Part shown: piece after piece, positions 16,667 to 28,751 of the stretch
Layout of the letters: each line of letters begins with the position of its first letter
How positions within the stretch are numbered: the first letter of the stretch is position 1
Assembly (NCBI GenBank): GCA_016713365.1
Contig: JADJPG010000004.1
Location: 62,001-126,000, forward strand
Origin: Verrucomicrobiota bacterium
Lineage (GTDB): Bacteria; Verrucomicrobiota; Verrucomicrobiia; Limisphaerales; JADJPG01
Length of the DNA: 64,000 nt
Reading direction: 5' to 3'
Program-made: the position numbers and the translations under genes
Notes under the pieces: model-generated
Databases searched by the model: none
What the model saw: the letters and a program-made list of their open reading frames with translations, nothing else
What the model was told of the DNA's origin: nothing

Positions 16667-17863
16667 ATGTCCCGAACCACTCAACTGCGCGCGAACGTCC
16701 GCGTCGCCGTTTGCATCGACAAGAGCCGTCGCTACGGACGAGGTGTGCTCGCGGGCATCGCGGACTATGTCGAGGCGCGCGGACGGTGGTCGCTGCAGTT
16801 GAATCCGCGCGCCTCGGGTGTTTACCGCGGCGACTGGCTGCGCGACTGGGATGGCGATGGTGTGCTGGCTTTCGTGGAGGATCCGCGGCTGGCGAAGGCG
16901 CTCCTGCGCGCGAAGATTCCTGCGGTGGAGTTGTTCGGCCATCGATTGGATCTGGGATTGCCACACGTGGGCAACGACGAGGAGGCGTTTGGCCGGCTGG
17001 CGGCGGCGCATTTGCTGGAGCGAAACTTTGTCCGCTTCGCGTTCGTGGGTGTTGAGGGTGCGTTGTGGTCTGATCGTCGGCAGGTCGGGTTTCGCCGCGC
17101 TGTGGAGCGACGTTCTGCTGACGATTTGGAGGTGCTGTCCCTTTCCGACGACGACGCGAGTCTCGCCGCATGGGAGCGAAATCAAGATCGGCTTCGGGTC
17201 TGGCTACGAGAGTTGCGACAGCCGATCGGCTTGATGGCGGCGAGCGATCGAATCGCTCTGCGCGTGCTGAATGCGTGCCGACAGGCGGGCATCGATGTGC
17301 CGGAGCGCGTCGCCGTCATCGGCGTAGATAACGACGAAGAAACGTGTCGTCTGGCGGACCCGCCGCTCTCAAGCGTGATGGACAATGCGCGCGAAATTGG
17401 CTGGCGCGCGGCGGAGATGCTCGACCAGTTGATGTCGCGACGGATGGCCGGCAAGCCGCGATCCGTGCTGGTGCCACCGGCGGGAATCGCGATGCGGCGT
17501 TCGACCGAGGTGACTGCGGTGGACGATCCGTTGGTGGCGCGCGCGTGTCAGTTGATTCGCGAACAGGCGTGCGGCGGGTTGACGGCGGAAGCGCTGGCGT
17601 CGGCCGTGAGGGTTTCGAAATCGCTCTTCTACGCGCGGTTCAAGAAAGCTCTGAACCGTCTGCCGCACGAGGAGATTGTGCGGACGCGCCTCGATCAGGC
17701 CCAGTCGTTACTGCGGCAAACCCGCCTGCCGCTGGCGGAGATCGCGGTGCGGTGCGGGTTCACGCATCCCGAGTATTTCTCGGTGTCGTTCAAACGTGAA
17801 CTGGGAGTGACGCCGGGATGTTTCCGGCGCAGTTCGAAACAAGATTCCCGGCCGCAAACTTGA
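16667..17863 (+). CDS. XylR-type transcriptional regulator (LacI-like sensor + AraC HTH)
   Basis: A 398-residue regulator, close to the length of E. coli XylR. The Met at 16667 (MSRTTQLRANVRVAVCIDKS) is chosen because XylR-like proteins start just before the V-A-V strand; an in-frame Met at 16607 is an alternative but lies on the operator. Residues about 12-275 form a periplasmic-binding-like sensor (RRYGRGVLAGIADYVE, FRRAVERRSADDLEVLSL, VAVIGVDNDEETCRLADPPL with the XylR hallmark SSVMDNAREIGWRAAEML). Residues about 290-390 form an AraC DNA-binding domain with two HTH motifs (LASAVRVSKSLFYARFKKAL, LAEIAVRCGFTHPEYFSVSF). It likely senses a sugar and controls the divergent EamA-NagB operon. It abuts the convergent PfkB gene with no spacer. 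Confidence 0.92.
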   Translation: MSRTTQLRANVRVAVCIDKSRRYGRGVLAGIADYVEARGRWSLQLNPRASGVYRGDWLRDWDGDGVLAFVEDPRLAKALLRAKIPAVELFGHRLDLGLPHVGNDEEAFGRLAAAHLLERNFVRFAFVGVEGALWSDRRQVGFRRAVERRSADDLEVLSLSDDDASLAAWERNQDRLRVWLRELRQPIGLMAASDRIALRVLNACRQAGIDVPERVAVIGVDNDEETCRLADPPLSSVMDNAREIGWRAAEMLDQLMSRRMAGKPRSVLVPPAGIAMRRSTEVTAVDDPLVARACQLIREQACGGLTAEALASAVRVSKSLFYARFKKALNRLPHEEIVRTRLDQAQSLLRQTRLPLAEIAVRCGFTHPEYFSVSFKRELGVTPGCFRRSSKQDSRPQT

Positions 17864-18922
17864 TCAGTCGCCGGGTTCGAGCGGCGCGCGGAACTTGTAC
17901 TTCTTGGCCAGCGCGAGGCAGGCGGCAAGAGGTTTCATCCCGCCGGTGCAGGTGGGTTCAGAGAGGGACGCCGCGGCGGAGCAAACGCCGGCTTCGAGGC
18001 AACGCTGGAGTTCCCAGCCTTCGTGCAGGCCGAGCAGCACGCCGGCGCAGAACGCGTCGCCGGCTCCGGCGGTGCCGGCGATGTACTTGCCGGGGAGATT
18101 GAGCGAGGATTGCCACACGTCTTCACCCTTGCGGGTGCGGGCAAAGCCGCCTTCCGGGAAATGGATGACCACGACTTCGCGCACGCCTTGTTGGAGCAGC
18201 GCGCCGGCGGCATGACGCAACGACACCGTGTCGAGCGTTCCGTCCGGCTGGCGGATCTTGAAGCCCGCGGTCTTGCCGGCTTCGATTTCGTTCAGGACGC
18301 AATAGTCAACATACTTCAACGCCGGCGTGACGATGCGGCCGAAGCGATCGCTATCCTCGCTGACCACATCGACGCTGGTCTTCATTCCGGCTTCCTGCGC
18401 GGCGGCGAGCAGGCGGGCGGCCTTGGTGCCGAACTTGGTGTCCGGCTTGTCGAGTTCATCGAGCAGCAGCAGGTAACCGAGGTGGAAAATCTGCGCCTTG
18501 ATCCTGTTGAAATCGAGATCCTCGCCGGTCCAGTGGGCATTCGCACCACGGTCGTGGAAGAACGTACGCTTGCCATTGGACTGCTCGGTCATCACATCGG
18601 TGAACGACGTCGGCGCCTGGTTGGTGGCGCGGAGGTAGCGCGTGTCGACCTTGTTCTTCTTGCAGTCTTCGAGAATGGCCTGGCCGAGGCTGTCCTTGCC
18701 GACGAGACCGGCGCCCAGCAGCGGGAAATCCGCGCCGAGCTTGGCGAGATCGACGAGGACATTGTAGGGCGCGCCACCGGTGCCTTGGGACTGGCTCAGG
18801 ATGTTGGCGAGCTGTTCGCGTTGTGGATAGACGTCGATGAGCTTGACCTGATCAATGATCCAGTTGCCGCCAGCCAGCAAGCCGCGACGGCTTGAGGCAG
18901 ATTTGCTTTTCGATGTGGCCAT
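17864..18922 (-). CDS. PfkB family carbohydrate kinase
   Basis: A 352-residue ribokinase/PfkB-type sugar kinase. The Met at 18922 (MATSKSKSASSRRGLLAGGN) is chosen over one 19 codons upstream. N-terminal substrate loop: SQSQGTGGAPYNVLVDLAKLG; PfkB signature 2 near the C terminus: IAGTAGAGDAFCAGVLLG, with the catalytic-base Asp in GAGD. VVVIHFPEGGFARTRKG is the ATP-binding strand. The phosphoryl acceptor cannot be told from the sequence; adenosine, fructose and ribose kinases share these motifs. It is convergent with the XylR-like gene with adjacent stop codons and is 158 bp downstream of argA on the same strand. Confidence 0.9.
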   Translation of the reverse strand: MATSKSKSASSRRGLLAGGNWIIDQVKLIDVYPQREQLANILSQSQGTGGAPYNVLVDLAKLGADFPLLGAGLVGKDSLGQAILEDCKKNKVDTRYLRATNQAPTSFTDVMTEQSNGKRTFFHDRGANAHWTGEDLDFNRIKAQIFHLGYLLLLDELDKPDTKFGTKAARLLAAAQEAGMKTSVDVVSEDSDRFGRIVTPALKYVDYCVLNEIEAGKTAGFKIRQPDGTLDTVSLRHAAGALLQQGVREVVVIHFPEGGFARTRKGEDVWQSSLNLPGKYIAGTAGAGDAFCAGVLLGLHEGWELQRCLEAGVCSAAASLSEPTCTGGMKPLAACLALAKKYKFRAPLEPGD

Positions 18923-19080
18923 AAATTCCGGAGTCTCGGCTGATGCGTCGCCAGAAGGCACCGGGGATCGGTGAATCACTTGGAACGCGCGAACAGCCTG
19001 ACTTTAGTGAATGAAATGCGCGAAGCCTCTGGCAAGCGGAAAAGTTGATTCCGCCGCGTGAATCCGCGGTTTTCAGCGTC

Positions 19081-20359
19081 CTACTTCAGCTTCTTGATCA
19101 GCACCTTCGACTTCCGGCCGCTCTGGTCGTACTTCTCGCGGCGCGCTGCCGGCAGGTCGTCCGGCGACCCTTCCACGAAGCCGCCCTTCGACATGAAGTA
19201 GGTGAACGCCTGCGTGGAGAGCGCGATCAATTCGCCCAGCCCGAGCTCGCGCGCCTTGCTTTCCACGAACTGGATCAGCTTGCGGCCGATGCCCTGGTTC
19301 TCGTGCGACGGTTGACGTAGAGGTAGCCATCTCGCCCTTGTTCTGCTCCGGGTAAACATGGAGCGCGACGCAGGCAACCGGGTTCTTGTCGATCTCGAAG
19401 ATGTAGTAATCACCCAGCTGCTTCTCGAACGTCGTCCGCGTCCGCTTCATCAGCTCCTCGTTCGCGACGGAGTTCTTCGTCAGCAACATGAGGTTCCGGA
19501 TGTCCTTCTTCATCGCGCGGCGAATCTGCTGGTACTCGTTCGCGTAAATCAACGTCCCGATGCCTTCGTTCGAGAACACCTCCGCCAGCAAACCTTCGTC
19601 GACCTGCCCGTTGATGATGTGGACGCGTGGAATGCCGGCGTGGCAGGCGGCGGCGGCGTGAATGGCCTTGGAAAGCATTTCGGGCATGATTTCGGCGCGG
19701 CGCGTGGCCAGCACCTGATCGAGTTCGCTGACCAGCATCTGGCGGATCAGCTGACCCTGCTGGAACAGACCGTCCGCCGTCGTGATGTAAATCAGCTTCG
19801 TGGCCTTCAGCGATTCCGCGAGCGACACGGCGACGTGATCCGAGTTCACGCGATACGTCTTGCCGTCGCCGTCGAAGCCCAGCGGTGGCACGACGGGAAT
19901 GATCCCTTGCGAAAGCAGGCTCTGGAACAACTCCACATCCACTCGCTCGACTTTGCCGGTGAAGAGATGATCCACGCCGTGAATGATGCCCAGCGGATGC
20001 GCCACGATTCCGTTCGTGGTGACGGCGCGGAGATCGTTCGAGGAAAGCCCTTCGAGGATTTCGTGCGTCAGCCGGTTGGCCGCGGTGAGCGCGAGCTTGA
20101 GCGTCTCGGCGTCGGTGATGCCGACGCCATCGATGTTTGAGGCCGCGACTTTCTGTTCTTCGGCCAGCGCCTTGATTTGCGCGGAAGCGCCGTGAACGAT
20201 CACCACGCGGATGTTCAGGCTGCGCAGGACCGCGATATCGAGGACGATGTTCGCGAAGTTCTCTCCGGTCACGATCGCGCCGTCGATGGCGAGCACGAAG
20301 GTTTTTTCGCGGAAGCGCGGGATGTATTGCAGGATGCCCCGCAAGTCGGTGGGTTTCAT
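19081..20359 (-). CDS. argA: amino-acid N-acetyltransferase, frameshifted in the GNAT domain
   Basis: Encodes an ArgA-type N-acetylglutamate synthase, first step of arginine biosynthesis: an amino-acid-kinase fold (residues 1-285, VLAIDGAIVTGENFANIVLD, VVIVHGASAQIKALAEEQ) followed by a GNAT acetyltransferase domain. The kinase half reads without interruption from the Met at 20359, but the frame fails inside GNAT. After EQNKGEMA the expected YLYVN is read in a second frame (19325-19311) and PSHENQGIGRKLIQFVESK in a third, continuing to a stop at 19081. Two single missing bases (near 19326 and 19310) would restore a normal 426-residue protein. As given, the open frame runs to 19073 with a foreign Arg/Gly/Pro-rich tail. 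Sequencing error or recent inactivation are both possible; the acetyl-CoA motif (NQGIGRK) itself is intact. Confidence 0.85.
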
Positions 20360-20775
20360 CTCGGGAATTTACCGCGCTGGAGGAAGCGCGGCCGGCGTCG
20401 ACGCGAACTGTTCACTAGGTTGCATGGTCGTGACCGCCCGGAACAAACCGAGGGTCCACGGCAAAAGGAGTATTCGGTTCCGTCCGGGATTCAATGCAAT
20501 TCTTGGGAGACACTGCAGCGGGCCACCAGTTCGGGGAGTTGTTTGCACCTCATCATCACCATGGGTGGATCCGGATTGCCCATGGAGCGCCGGCTTCCGG
20601 CACGGCGCGTTGGAATTGGCGGCGTGAACACGCCGTGCTGGAAGCCGGCGCTCCGACGGCGTTTGTAGAATTGAGGCGGTCCGTGGTTGCGACCCGTATC
20701 ACTCGTCGCCGCGTTTCCCGCGCTTGCCTCGCCGTCGCGCGCCCCGTAGCATCCGCCACCTTTGAAAGACTGACG
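20360..20775. other. 416-bp divergent spacer between argA and ileS
   Basis: No gene is seen. It carries the family B palindrome at 20584-20654. The frame of ileS stays open upstream through this spacer to 20494, but that part encodes no recognisable protein and includes the repeat. I looked for a T-box leader in front of ileS and did not find the conserved T-box sequence. Confidence 0.6.
20584..20654. repeat. 71-bp palindromic repeat (family B) upstream of ileS
   Basis: Two 28-nt arms (20584-20611 and 20627-20654) are near-perfect inverted copies, differing at two positions, around a 15-nt loop. The arms begin GGAGCGCCGGCTTCC. A half copy with the same CCGGCGCTCCG end occurs at 30162-30185, showing that this is a dispersed REP-like family. 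Confidence 0.85.
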
Positions 20776-23660
<2,885 letters not shown>

Positions 23661-23664
<4 letters not shown>

Positions 23665-25676
23665 GCTGCCTGTTTCTTCGACGAGGCGTTTACTGCCTTC
23701 AGAATCGTCTCGTGCAGTTCTGCTGGGCGAGGTGGCTTGCTGAGAATCGCATCCACGTTGATCGGGAGGTCGCCTTTTTCGTTCAGCATCGTTCCCCATC
23801 CGGTGAGCATCACCACGGGTGTCGAAGGCGAGGTGGTCTTGATGGTCAGCGCGACCTTGCGACCATCGACGATCGGCATGCCGAGGTCTGTGACCACCGC
23901 GTCGAACGGTTCACCGCGATTTCGCGCGGCTTGAAACGCGTCGAGCCCGGCCTGGCCGCCGTCTGCCGTGGTGACCTTGTGGTTGTGGAATTCGAGCAGT
24001 TCCTTGAGCAGCTCGCGGAGCAACGGTTCGTCGTCGACGCAGAGCACGCGCAGTGGACGTTCGGCATCGGGAACGGCCGCCGGAGCGGGATTCGTTTGCG
24101 CGGGAGGTTGTCGAACGGGGAACACGAGCCGCATCGTGGTGCCTTTGCCGGGAGTGCTGTCGATTTCGATCGTTCCTTCGTGGCGTTCCATCATGCCGTA
24201 GACCATCGCCAGACCGAGGCCGCTGCCGCCACGATCCCGCTTGGTGGAGAAGAATGGTTCGAGACAACGTTGCCTCGTCTTCTCGTCCATGCCGATGCCT
24301 GTGTCCTGAACCTCGACGATGATGTGGCTCGGTGCGGATTCGGAGAAGAACTCGGTGGTCAGCGAATGGCTGCGCAGCGCGAGAGTGATGACGCCGCCTT
24401 TGGGCATGGCATCGACGGAGTTGAGGACGAGGTTGGTCAACGTTTCGCGGAGCTCGCTTTCGTTCGCGTACAGTTCAGGTAACGACTCGACGAGGACCGT
24501 TTCGACTTTGATGGCGATCCCCTGACTTTGGGCCATGTCGTGCCAGCGTGGGCGGGTGAGATCCAGCACCTGTTCCACGACGCGGTTGAGGTTCACGAGT
24601 CGCAGGTGGGTGTTGTGTTCCCGCCGCCGGTAGAATTCGCTCATGCGCTCCACGATGTGTGCGATGTCTTCGGCGGCGGTTTTCACGTGCTCGAGATGTT
24701 TACGAGAGCCGGCGCTAATGCCGGGCTCTTTCTTGAGCACGAGATCGGCGTAGGCCAGAACGGGCGAGAGCGCGTTGTTGATGTCGTGGGCAATGCCGCT
24801 GGCCATTTGTCCCAGGGCACGAAGGCGTTCCTGCTGGACGACAGACTGCTGGGTTTGCCGGAGATCGTTGTATGCCTTCTGGAGATCGTCACTGCTGCGG
24901 GTCTGGTCGAACAGGCTCCGATACTTTTCCTCCACATTGAGGATGCGAATCTGCAGTGCTTCCTTCTCGGAATTGACGTCCGCTACGAGCTTCTGAGTTT
25001 GTTCGTTGATATGCCGGGCCTCTTCGAGCACGAGCACGATCATGCTGACAGCGATGAAGAGTTGCAGGACGGCGGAAACGAGGAAGCCGGCGCTGAACAG
25101 GTTTTCGTGTTTCAAGGTCAGCGGGTAGGTCGCGAGATAGACGCCCCAGAGAAAGAATCCGAAGAAGAGCAGGCCCACGCCGACGAATTGCCGCCGCTTG
25201 CGCAGCCGGTAGAAGCTGACCCCGGCGAAGATGCTGGACATGCCGATGAGCAGGAAGAGCGGGGTTTGAATCAAGATCGGGTCGGCGGTGACCTGGGGGC
25301 TGATGGTGCTCCAAGTCAGAAGGAACCCCATGAACAGTCCGAACAACCGCTGGCGCACTTTGATTTCCAGAAAGTCGAGGCTGCCCCAGAGGAGGAATAC
25401 GGCGGAGATGCCTACACACCATTGTCGCGCGATCATCCGGAGCGACGTGGGATCGGGATTCGGTGCGGACAACCCCAGCGTCAGCCACAACGCATAGAAG
25501 AGCCAGGCGGCGGTCCAGGTGGTGAAGTACGGCCGCTTGGTGTAGCGGTTCAAATAGTAGAAGAGGAACACGAGCACCCAGATGCTCAGCAGAGAGACGA
25601 GCAGGGCGGCCCGCATATACTCCCGCGGGAAACTCATGTTCAAAAACAGCGATGCATCCACAGTCAGCCTTTCCAT
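23661..25676 (-). CDS. hybrid sensor histidine kinase with receiver domain
   Basis: A 671-residue membrane sensor kinase. Residues about 15-235 hold six or seven hydrophobic helices, then a coiled coil (about 240-300, ARHINEQTQKLVADVNSEKE). The HisKA H-box is MASGIAHDINNALSPVLAYA with the phospho-acceptor His near 296. HATPase boxes: NLVLNSVDAMPKGG (N), VQDTGIGMDEKTR (G1), FFSTKRDRGGSGLGLAMVYG (F/G2). A linker (PPAQTNPAPAAVPDAE) leads to a receiver domain with the acidic pair in VDDEP, phospho-acceptor Asp in VVTDLGMP and Lys in ILSKPPRP. The start at 25676 is used; a Met 13 codons downstream is an alternative. No partner regulator is adjacent. The 178 bp upstream hold an 8-bp hairpin (25766-25796) and no gene. 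Its stop overlaps that of ileS. Confidence 0.93.
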
Positions 25677-25854
25677 TCAGAAGCCACATCATGATGGAAG
25701 CCGCCTCGCCCAAGTGTCCCCAAGCGCGATCTGCGGTTGCTTTGATGTCGCTTACCGAGGAGCTCATCGGTTCGGGGTTCTACATCCTGAACCGATTTCT
25801 GATGGCAGGTGGGACTTAAAAAGGGAGCTGAGGGCTGCGGAACTGGAGCGATCG

Positions 25855-27573
25855 CTACGCCAACACCTCGTTCCGCCCTTTCAATCGCGTCTCCATCTCG
25901 GCGCGCTTGGCGGGCAGTCCGTCGGCTAGCGCGCTGGCCAGCACGGCGCTGAGTTCGCTCGCTTCCGTCACGCGCGGTGCGGCGACGTAATCGGCGCCGG
26001 CTTTGTAGAGGTCGGCAATCTCCGCAAAGGAATCGCTGGTGACGATGATGCGGGCGGTCGGATTGAGTTCACGGAGCTGGCGGACGTGAATCAAGTTCGT
26101 CGTCCCTTTCAGGATGGAATTCGGCAGCGTGCAGAGCAGCACCTCGGCATGACACACGCCGGCGTGATGCAGCGTTTCGCGGTTGCTGATGTCGCCGTAG
26201 ATAACCTTGATGCCGCGCTCGCGCAGCTTCTGGTTCACCACCGGGTTGAAATCAATCACTCCCATCTCCTTCAACAGCTCGGGCTGATTGCGTTCCAGCT
26301 CCGCGATGAGCGAGCTCGCGGTGGTGAAGAAGCCGAGCAGCATGATGCGCGGCGGGTGTTCCTTGTCCGCGGCTTCCTTCGGGCCCTCGTCGAGATCCGG
26401 TACGCCCGTTCGCTTCAACAGCGCGCTGAGTTTGCGCGTGAGCGGGTCGGACGCCGTGATGCCGTAGGACGACGCGACGGCGAGGATGACGAACGCATAC
26501 GCCACGATGTCGAGCGAGTGTTGCGAGATGTGTTTCGACTGCTGGCCGATGACGAGGATGACAAGGGAGAACTCGCTGATCTGGCTGAGGTTGATGGCGG
26601 GCAGGAGACCAACGCGATGGCCTTGCCGCAGCTTGTGCAGCACGGGGAACACGGTGACGAACCGGCTCACAATGAGGAACGCGCTGATTGCCAGCGCCCA
26701 GAGAATCAGGTCGAGCGTGGGCGCCGGGATGCGCATGCCCAGCGCGACGAAGAACAGTGTGACGAAGAAATCGCGCAGGCTCGTGACCTTCGCGGCGACG
26801 TCGAGTGTGTAGGGAAAGGTCGACAAGGCCACCCCTGCGATCAACGCGCCCATCTCGCGCGAGAGATCGAGCAGATGCGCGAGTCCGGCCAGGATGAAAC
26901 ACCACGCCAGCGCGCCGACCAGCACGAGCTCCGGCGCGCGCGCCATGGCCTTGAACAACCGCGGCAGGCAATACTTGCTGACGACAAACGCGAACGCGAC
27001 GAGCACGAGCACCTTGCCGAGCGACTGCGCGAGAATGGTGAGAGATGGATTCTGAAGATTCGGCTGCAGCGCGAGGAAGAGGATCGCGAACAAATCCTGC
27101 AGCACGAGCACGCCGAGCGTCAGGCGGCCGGGCAGGGTGTCGAGCTCCCGTTTGTCGTAGAGGATTTTGACGATGATGACGGTGCTGCTGAGCGCGGTGG
27201 CGACGGCGAGATACAACGCATCGAGCTTGCCGCCAGTGATGCTGAATCCGCACGCAAGAAAGAATCCCAACCCGAGCACGCAGCCGCCGAGAATCTGCGC
27301 GGCGGCGGTGAGCGTGATGACCCGGCCGGCGCGGAGCATCTTCTTGAGATCGATCTCCAGCCCGATCATGAAGAGCAGCAGGCTTAGTCCGATCTCGGCG
27401 ATGACGGAGATGTGCTCGTCGGTCTTGACGAGGCCGAGGCCGCGCGGGCCGCAGGCGAATCCTGCGGCGAGGTAGGCGAGGATGAGAGGTTGCCGGCCTA
27501 GTTGCGCGAGCACCGCCACCGCCCAGGCGGCGATGATGCACTTCGCGATTTCATTGACCAGGCTGTGGTCCAC
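25855..27573 (-). CDS. KefB/KefC-type cation:proton antiporter (CPA2)
   Basis: A 572-residue inner-membrane protein. Residues 1-385 form about 12-13 helices of the Na+/H+ exchanger fold (IAEIGLSLLLFMIGLEIDL, TALSSTVIIVKILYDKRE, LGVLVLQDLFAILFLAL, MGALIAGVALSTFPYTLDVA). Residues about 410-530 are a TrkA-N-like regulatory domain (GVIDFNPVVNQKLRERGIKV, YGDISNRETLHHAGV). The usual GxGxxG nucleotide loop is replaced by MLLGFFTTASSLIAEL, so nucleotide binding may be weakened. It probably exports K+ or Na+ in exchange for protons. It starts at 27573; no KefF/KefG partner is present. It is followed at 178 bp by the histidine kinase gene on the same strand. Confidence 0.92.
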   Translation of the reverse strand: MDHSLVNEIAKCIIAAWAVAVLAQLGRQPLILAYLAAGFACGPRGLGLVKTDEHISVIAEIGLSLLLFMIGLEIDLKKMLRAGRVITLTAAAQILGGCVLGLGFFLACGFSITGGKLDALYLAVATALSSTVIIVKILYDKRELDTLPGRLTLGVLVLQDLFAILFLALQPNLQNPSLTILAQSLGKVLVLVAFAFVVSKYCLPRLFKAMARAPELVLVGALAWCFILAGLAHLLDLSREMGALIAGVALSTFPYTLDVAAKVTSLRDFFVTLFFVALGMRIPAPTLDLILWALAISAFLIVSRFVTVFPVLHKLRQGHRVGLLPAINLSQISEFSLVILVIGQQSKHISQHSLDIVAYAFVILAVASSYGITASDPLTRKLSALLKRTGVPDLDEGPKEAADKEHPPRIMLLGFFTTASSLIAELERNQPELLKEMGVIDFNPVVNQKLRERGIKVIYGDISNRETLHHAGVCHAEVLLCTLPNSILKGTTNLIHVRQLRELNPTARIIVTSDSFAEIADLYKAGADYVAAPRVTEASELSAVLASALADGLPAKRAEMETRLKGRNEVLA

Positions 27574-27951
27574 GGGCCGCGAGGCTACGTGAGTGCAGCC
27601 GACAAAGCAAACTTAGGAAGCTGGTCCGATGCGTTCTGAGTGGGGGGGGGGTGGACGGGAGGAAGCCTTGGCACTTCCGTCTGTCGGGCGCGCTTGGATT
27701 TACTCACCGTGCAGCCAAAGCGGAAACATGTTTCCGCAGTCCATACCGCCGTCTGCTCGGTGGATTTCAGGATCTGCCTCTGGAGTCGCTGTGAGCTCTC
27801 GCCGTCACTTACCCGACAAGGTCAGTTTCCCAAACGTGAGGAAGAGCAGGGTGGGGCCGGCGGGAGCGCGATAGGCGCCTTCGGCGTTGCCCAGCTTCGC
27901 GGCGAGTGCCGTGAGCCGCCACGCCAGATCCTCGTCACAGGGAAACTTTCG
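27574..27951. other. 378-bp spacer with palindrome and possible gene remnant
   Basis: No complete gene is seen. It contains a run of ten Gs (about 27641-27650), an 18-bp perfect palindrome (27720-27737) and, at 27805-27951, a minus-strand stretch of coding-like composition. That stretch is in frame with, and directly after, the stop of the 27952-28731 gene (reads DEDLAWRLTALAAKLGN and further to a TGA at 27805), so it may be the worn 3' end of a longer or older gene. Confidence 0.45.
27720..27737. repeat. 18-bp perfect palindrome
   Basis: GCGGAAACATGTTTCCGC equals its own reverse complement over all 18 bases. It lies in the 378-bp spacer 147 bp upstream of the antiporter start. It could be a regulator site or a remnant of a dispersed repeat. 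Confidence 0.7.
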
Positions 27952-28731
27952 CTACATCAGCAGTTCGTGACCGTGTTCTTCGCCGTAGGCCCGCACGGTC
28001 AGTGCGTGCTGGCGAATGGCGTCGACGATGGATGGATTGTCCCACGCCCACAGCCAGGTGCCGTCATTCCGATTCAGGGTGCCAATGGTCTGGAACGGGG
28101 CCGAGGCCACCGTGCCGTTCGGATTGTGAAACCGGATGGCGCATGTCGTTTGGTCCAGCGACCAACTCGACTGACGCAGGTTGAACACCTGGTCCGCCGC
28201 CTCATTCCTGACTTTGAGTTCCGAAAACGCCTCCTCCAATAACTCCGTGAGGTCGAACCTCATAAACGGTTGCGTCACTGGAAGCGGCGGAGGCGTGGCG
28301 CCACTCGCGCTGGGTGAAGGCGCGGGAACAATTCGCCGCCCGGCCAGATATTTCTCCTCCCATAGCGCGGTGAACTTTCCCCAGTCGGCTTCGGCGACCG
28401 TCTCGTAGTCGGTGTTCATCTTGATGCCGACACCGCCTTCGGAGTCGATCGTCGCCACGAGTGAAGCCACCTGCCACGGGTGCCCGTCGGGCACCTTCGT
28501 CGCTTCTTGGCATTCGCGAAACCTCTCGATCACGGCCTGCTCCGACTCAGGGTCGAGTGGGAACTTTTCAATTTCGTCCTTCGCGCCGTCCGCCTCGCAG
28601 TAGACGTTGATACGGAAGCGCCCATCGACAACGACACAGCGGACCCAGAAGGCGACGTATTCCTCTGGAATCAACTCAAGGAGACAGTCCATGAGTGAAT
28701 CCATGGCATCACTGGCAGCTTCGTTGGGCAT
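27952..28731 (-). CDS. hypothetical two-domain cytoplasmic protein, possible immunity-type
   Basis: A 259-residue protein with no signal peptide or membrane helix. Residues 1-130 (LLELIPEEYVAFWVRCVVVD, then a Glu/Asp-rich helix, IKMNTDYETV and WGKFTALWEEKYLAGRR) share their layout with the neighbouring 137-residue protein and resemble YezG/DUF600-like immunity proteins. After a Pro/Ser linker, residues about 155-259 (SSWSLDQTTCAIRFHNPNG, GTWLWAWDNPSIVDAIRQHA, VRAYGEEHG) resemble DUF6882, another family common near polymorphic toxins. Both assignments are from general appearance only. It starts 20 bp after its neighbour, so the two are co-transcribed. No toxin gene is visible nearby. Confidence 0.65.
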   Translation of the reverse strand: MPNEAASDAMDSLMDCLLELIPEEYVAFWVRCVVVDGRFRINVYCEADGAKDEIEKFPLDPESEQAVIERFRECQEATKVPDGHPWQVASLVATIDSEGGVGIKMNTDYETVAEADWGKFTALWEEKYLAGRRIVPAPSPSASGATPPPLPVTQPFMRFDLTELLEEAFSELKVRNEAADQVFNLRQSSWSLDQTTCAIRFHNPNGTVASAPFQTIGTLNRNDGTWLWAWDNPSIVDAIRQHALTVRAYGEEHGHELLM

Positions 28732-28751
28732 AAATCAGTCTTCAGGAACTG

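Noticed and set aside
20494..20775. 94-codon N-terminal extension of ileS
   Set aside because: The extension runs through the family B palindrome and has no similarity to IleS; MDYKDTLNLPRTDFP at 20776 is the normal start.
20360..20775. Possible T-box leader in front of ileS
   Set aside because: No T-box consensus or following terminator-like stem was found; the only strong structure is the family B repeat.
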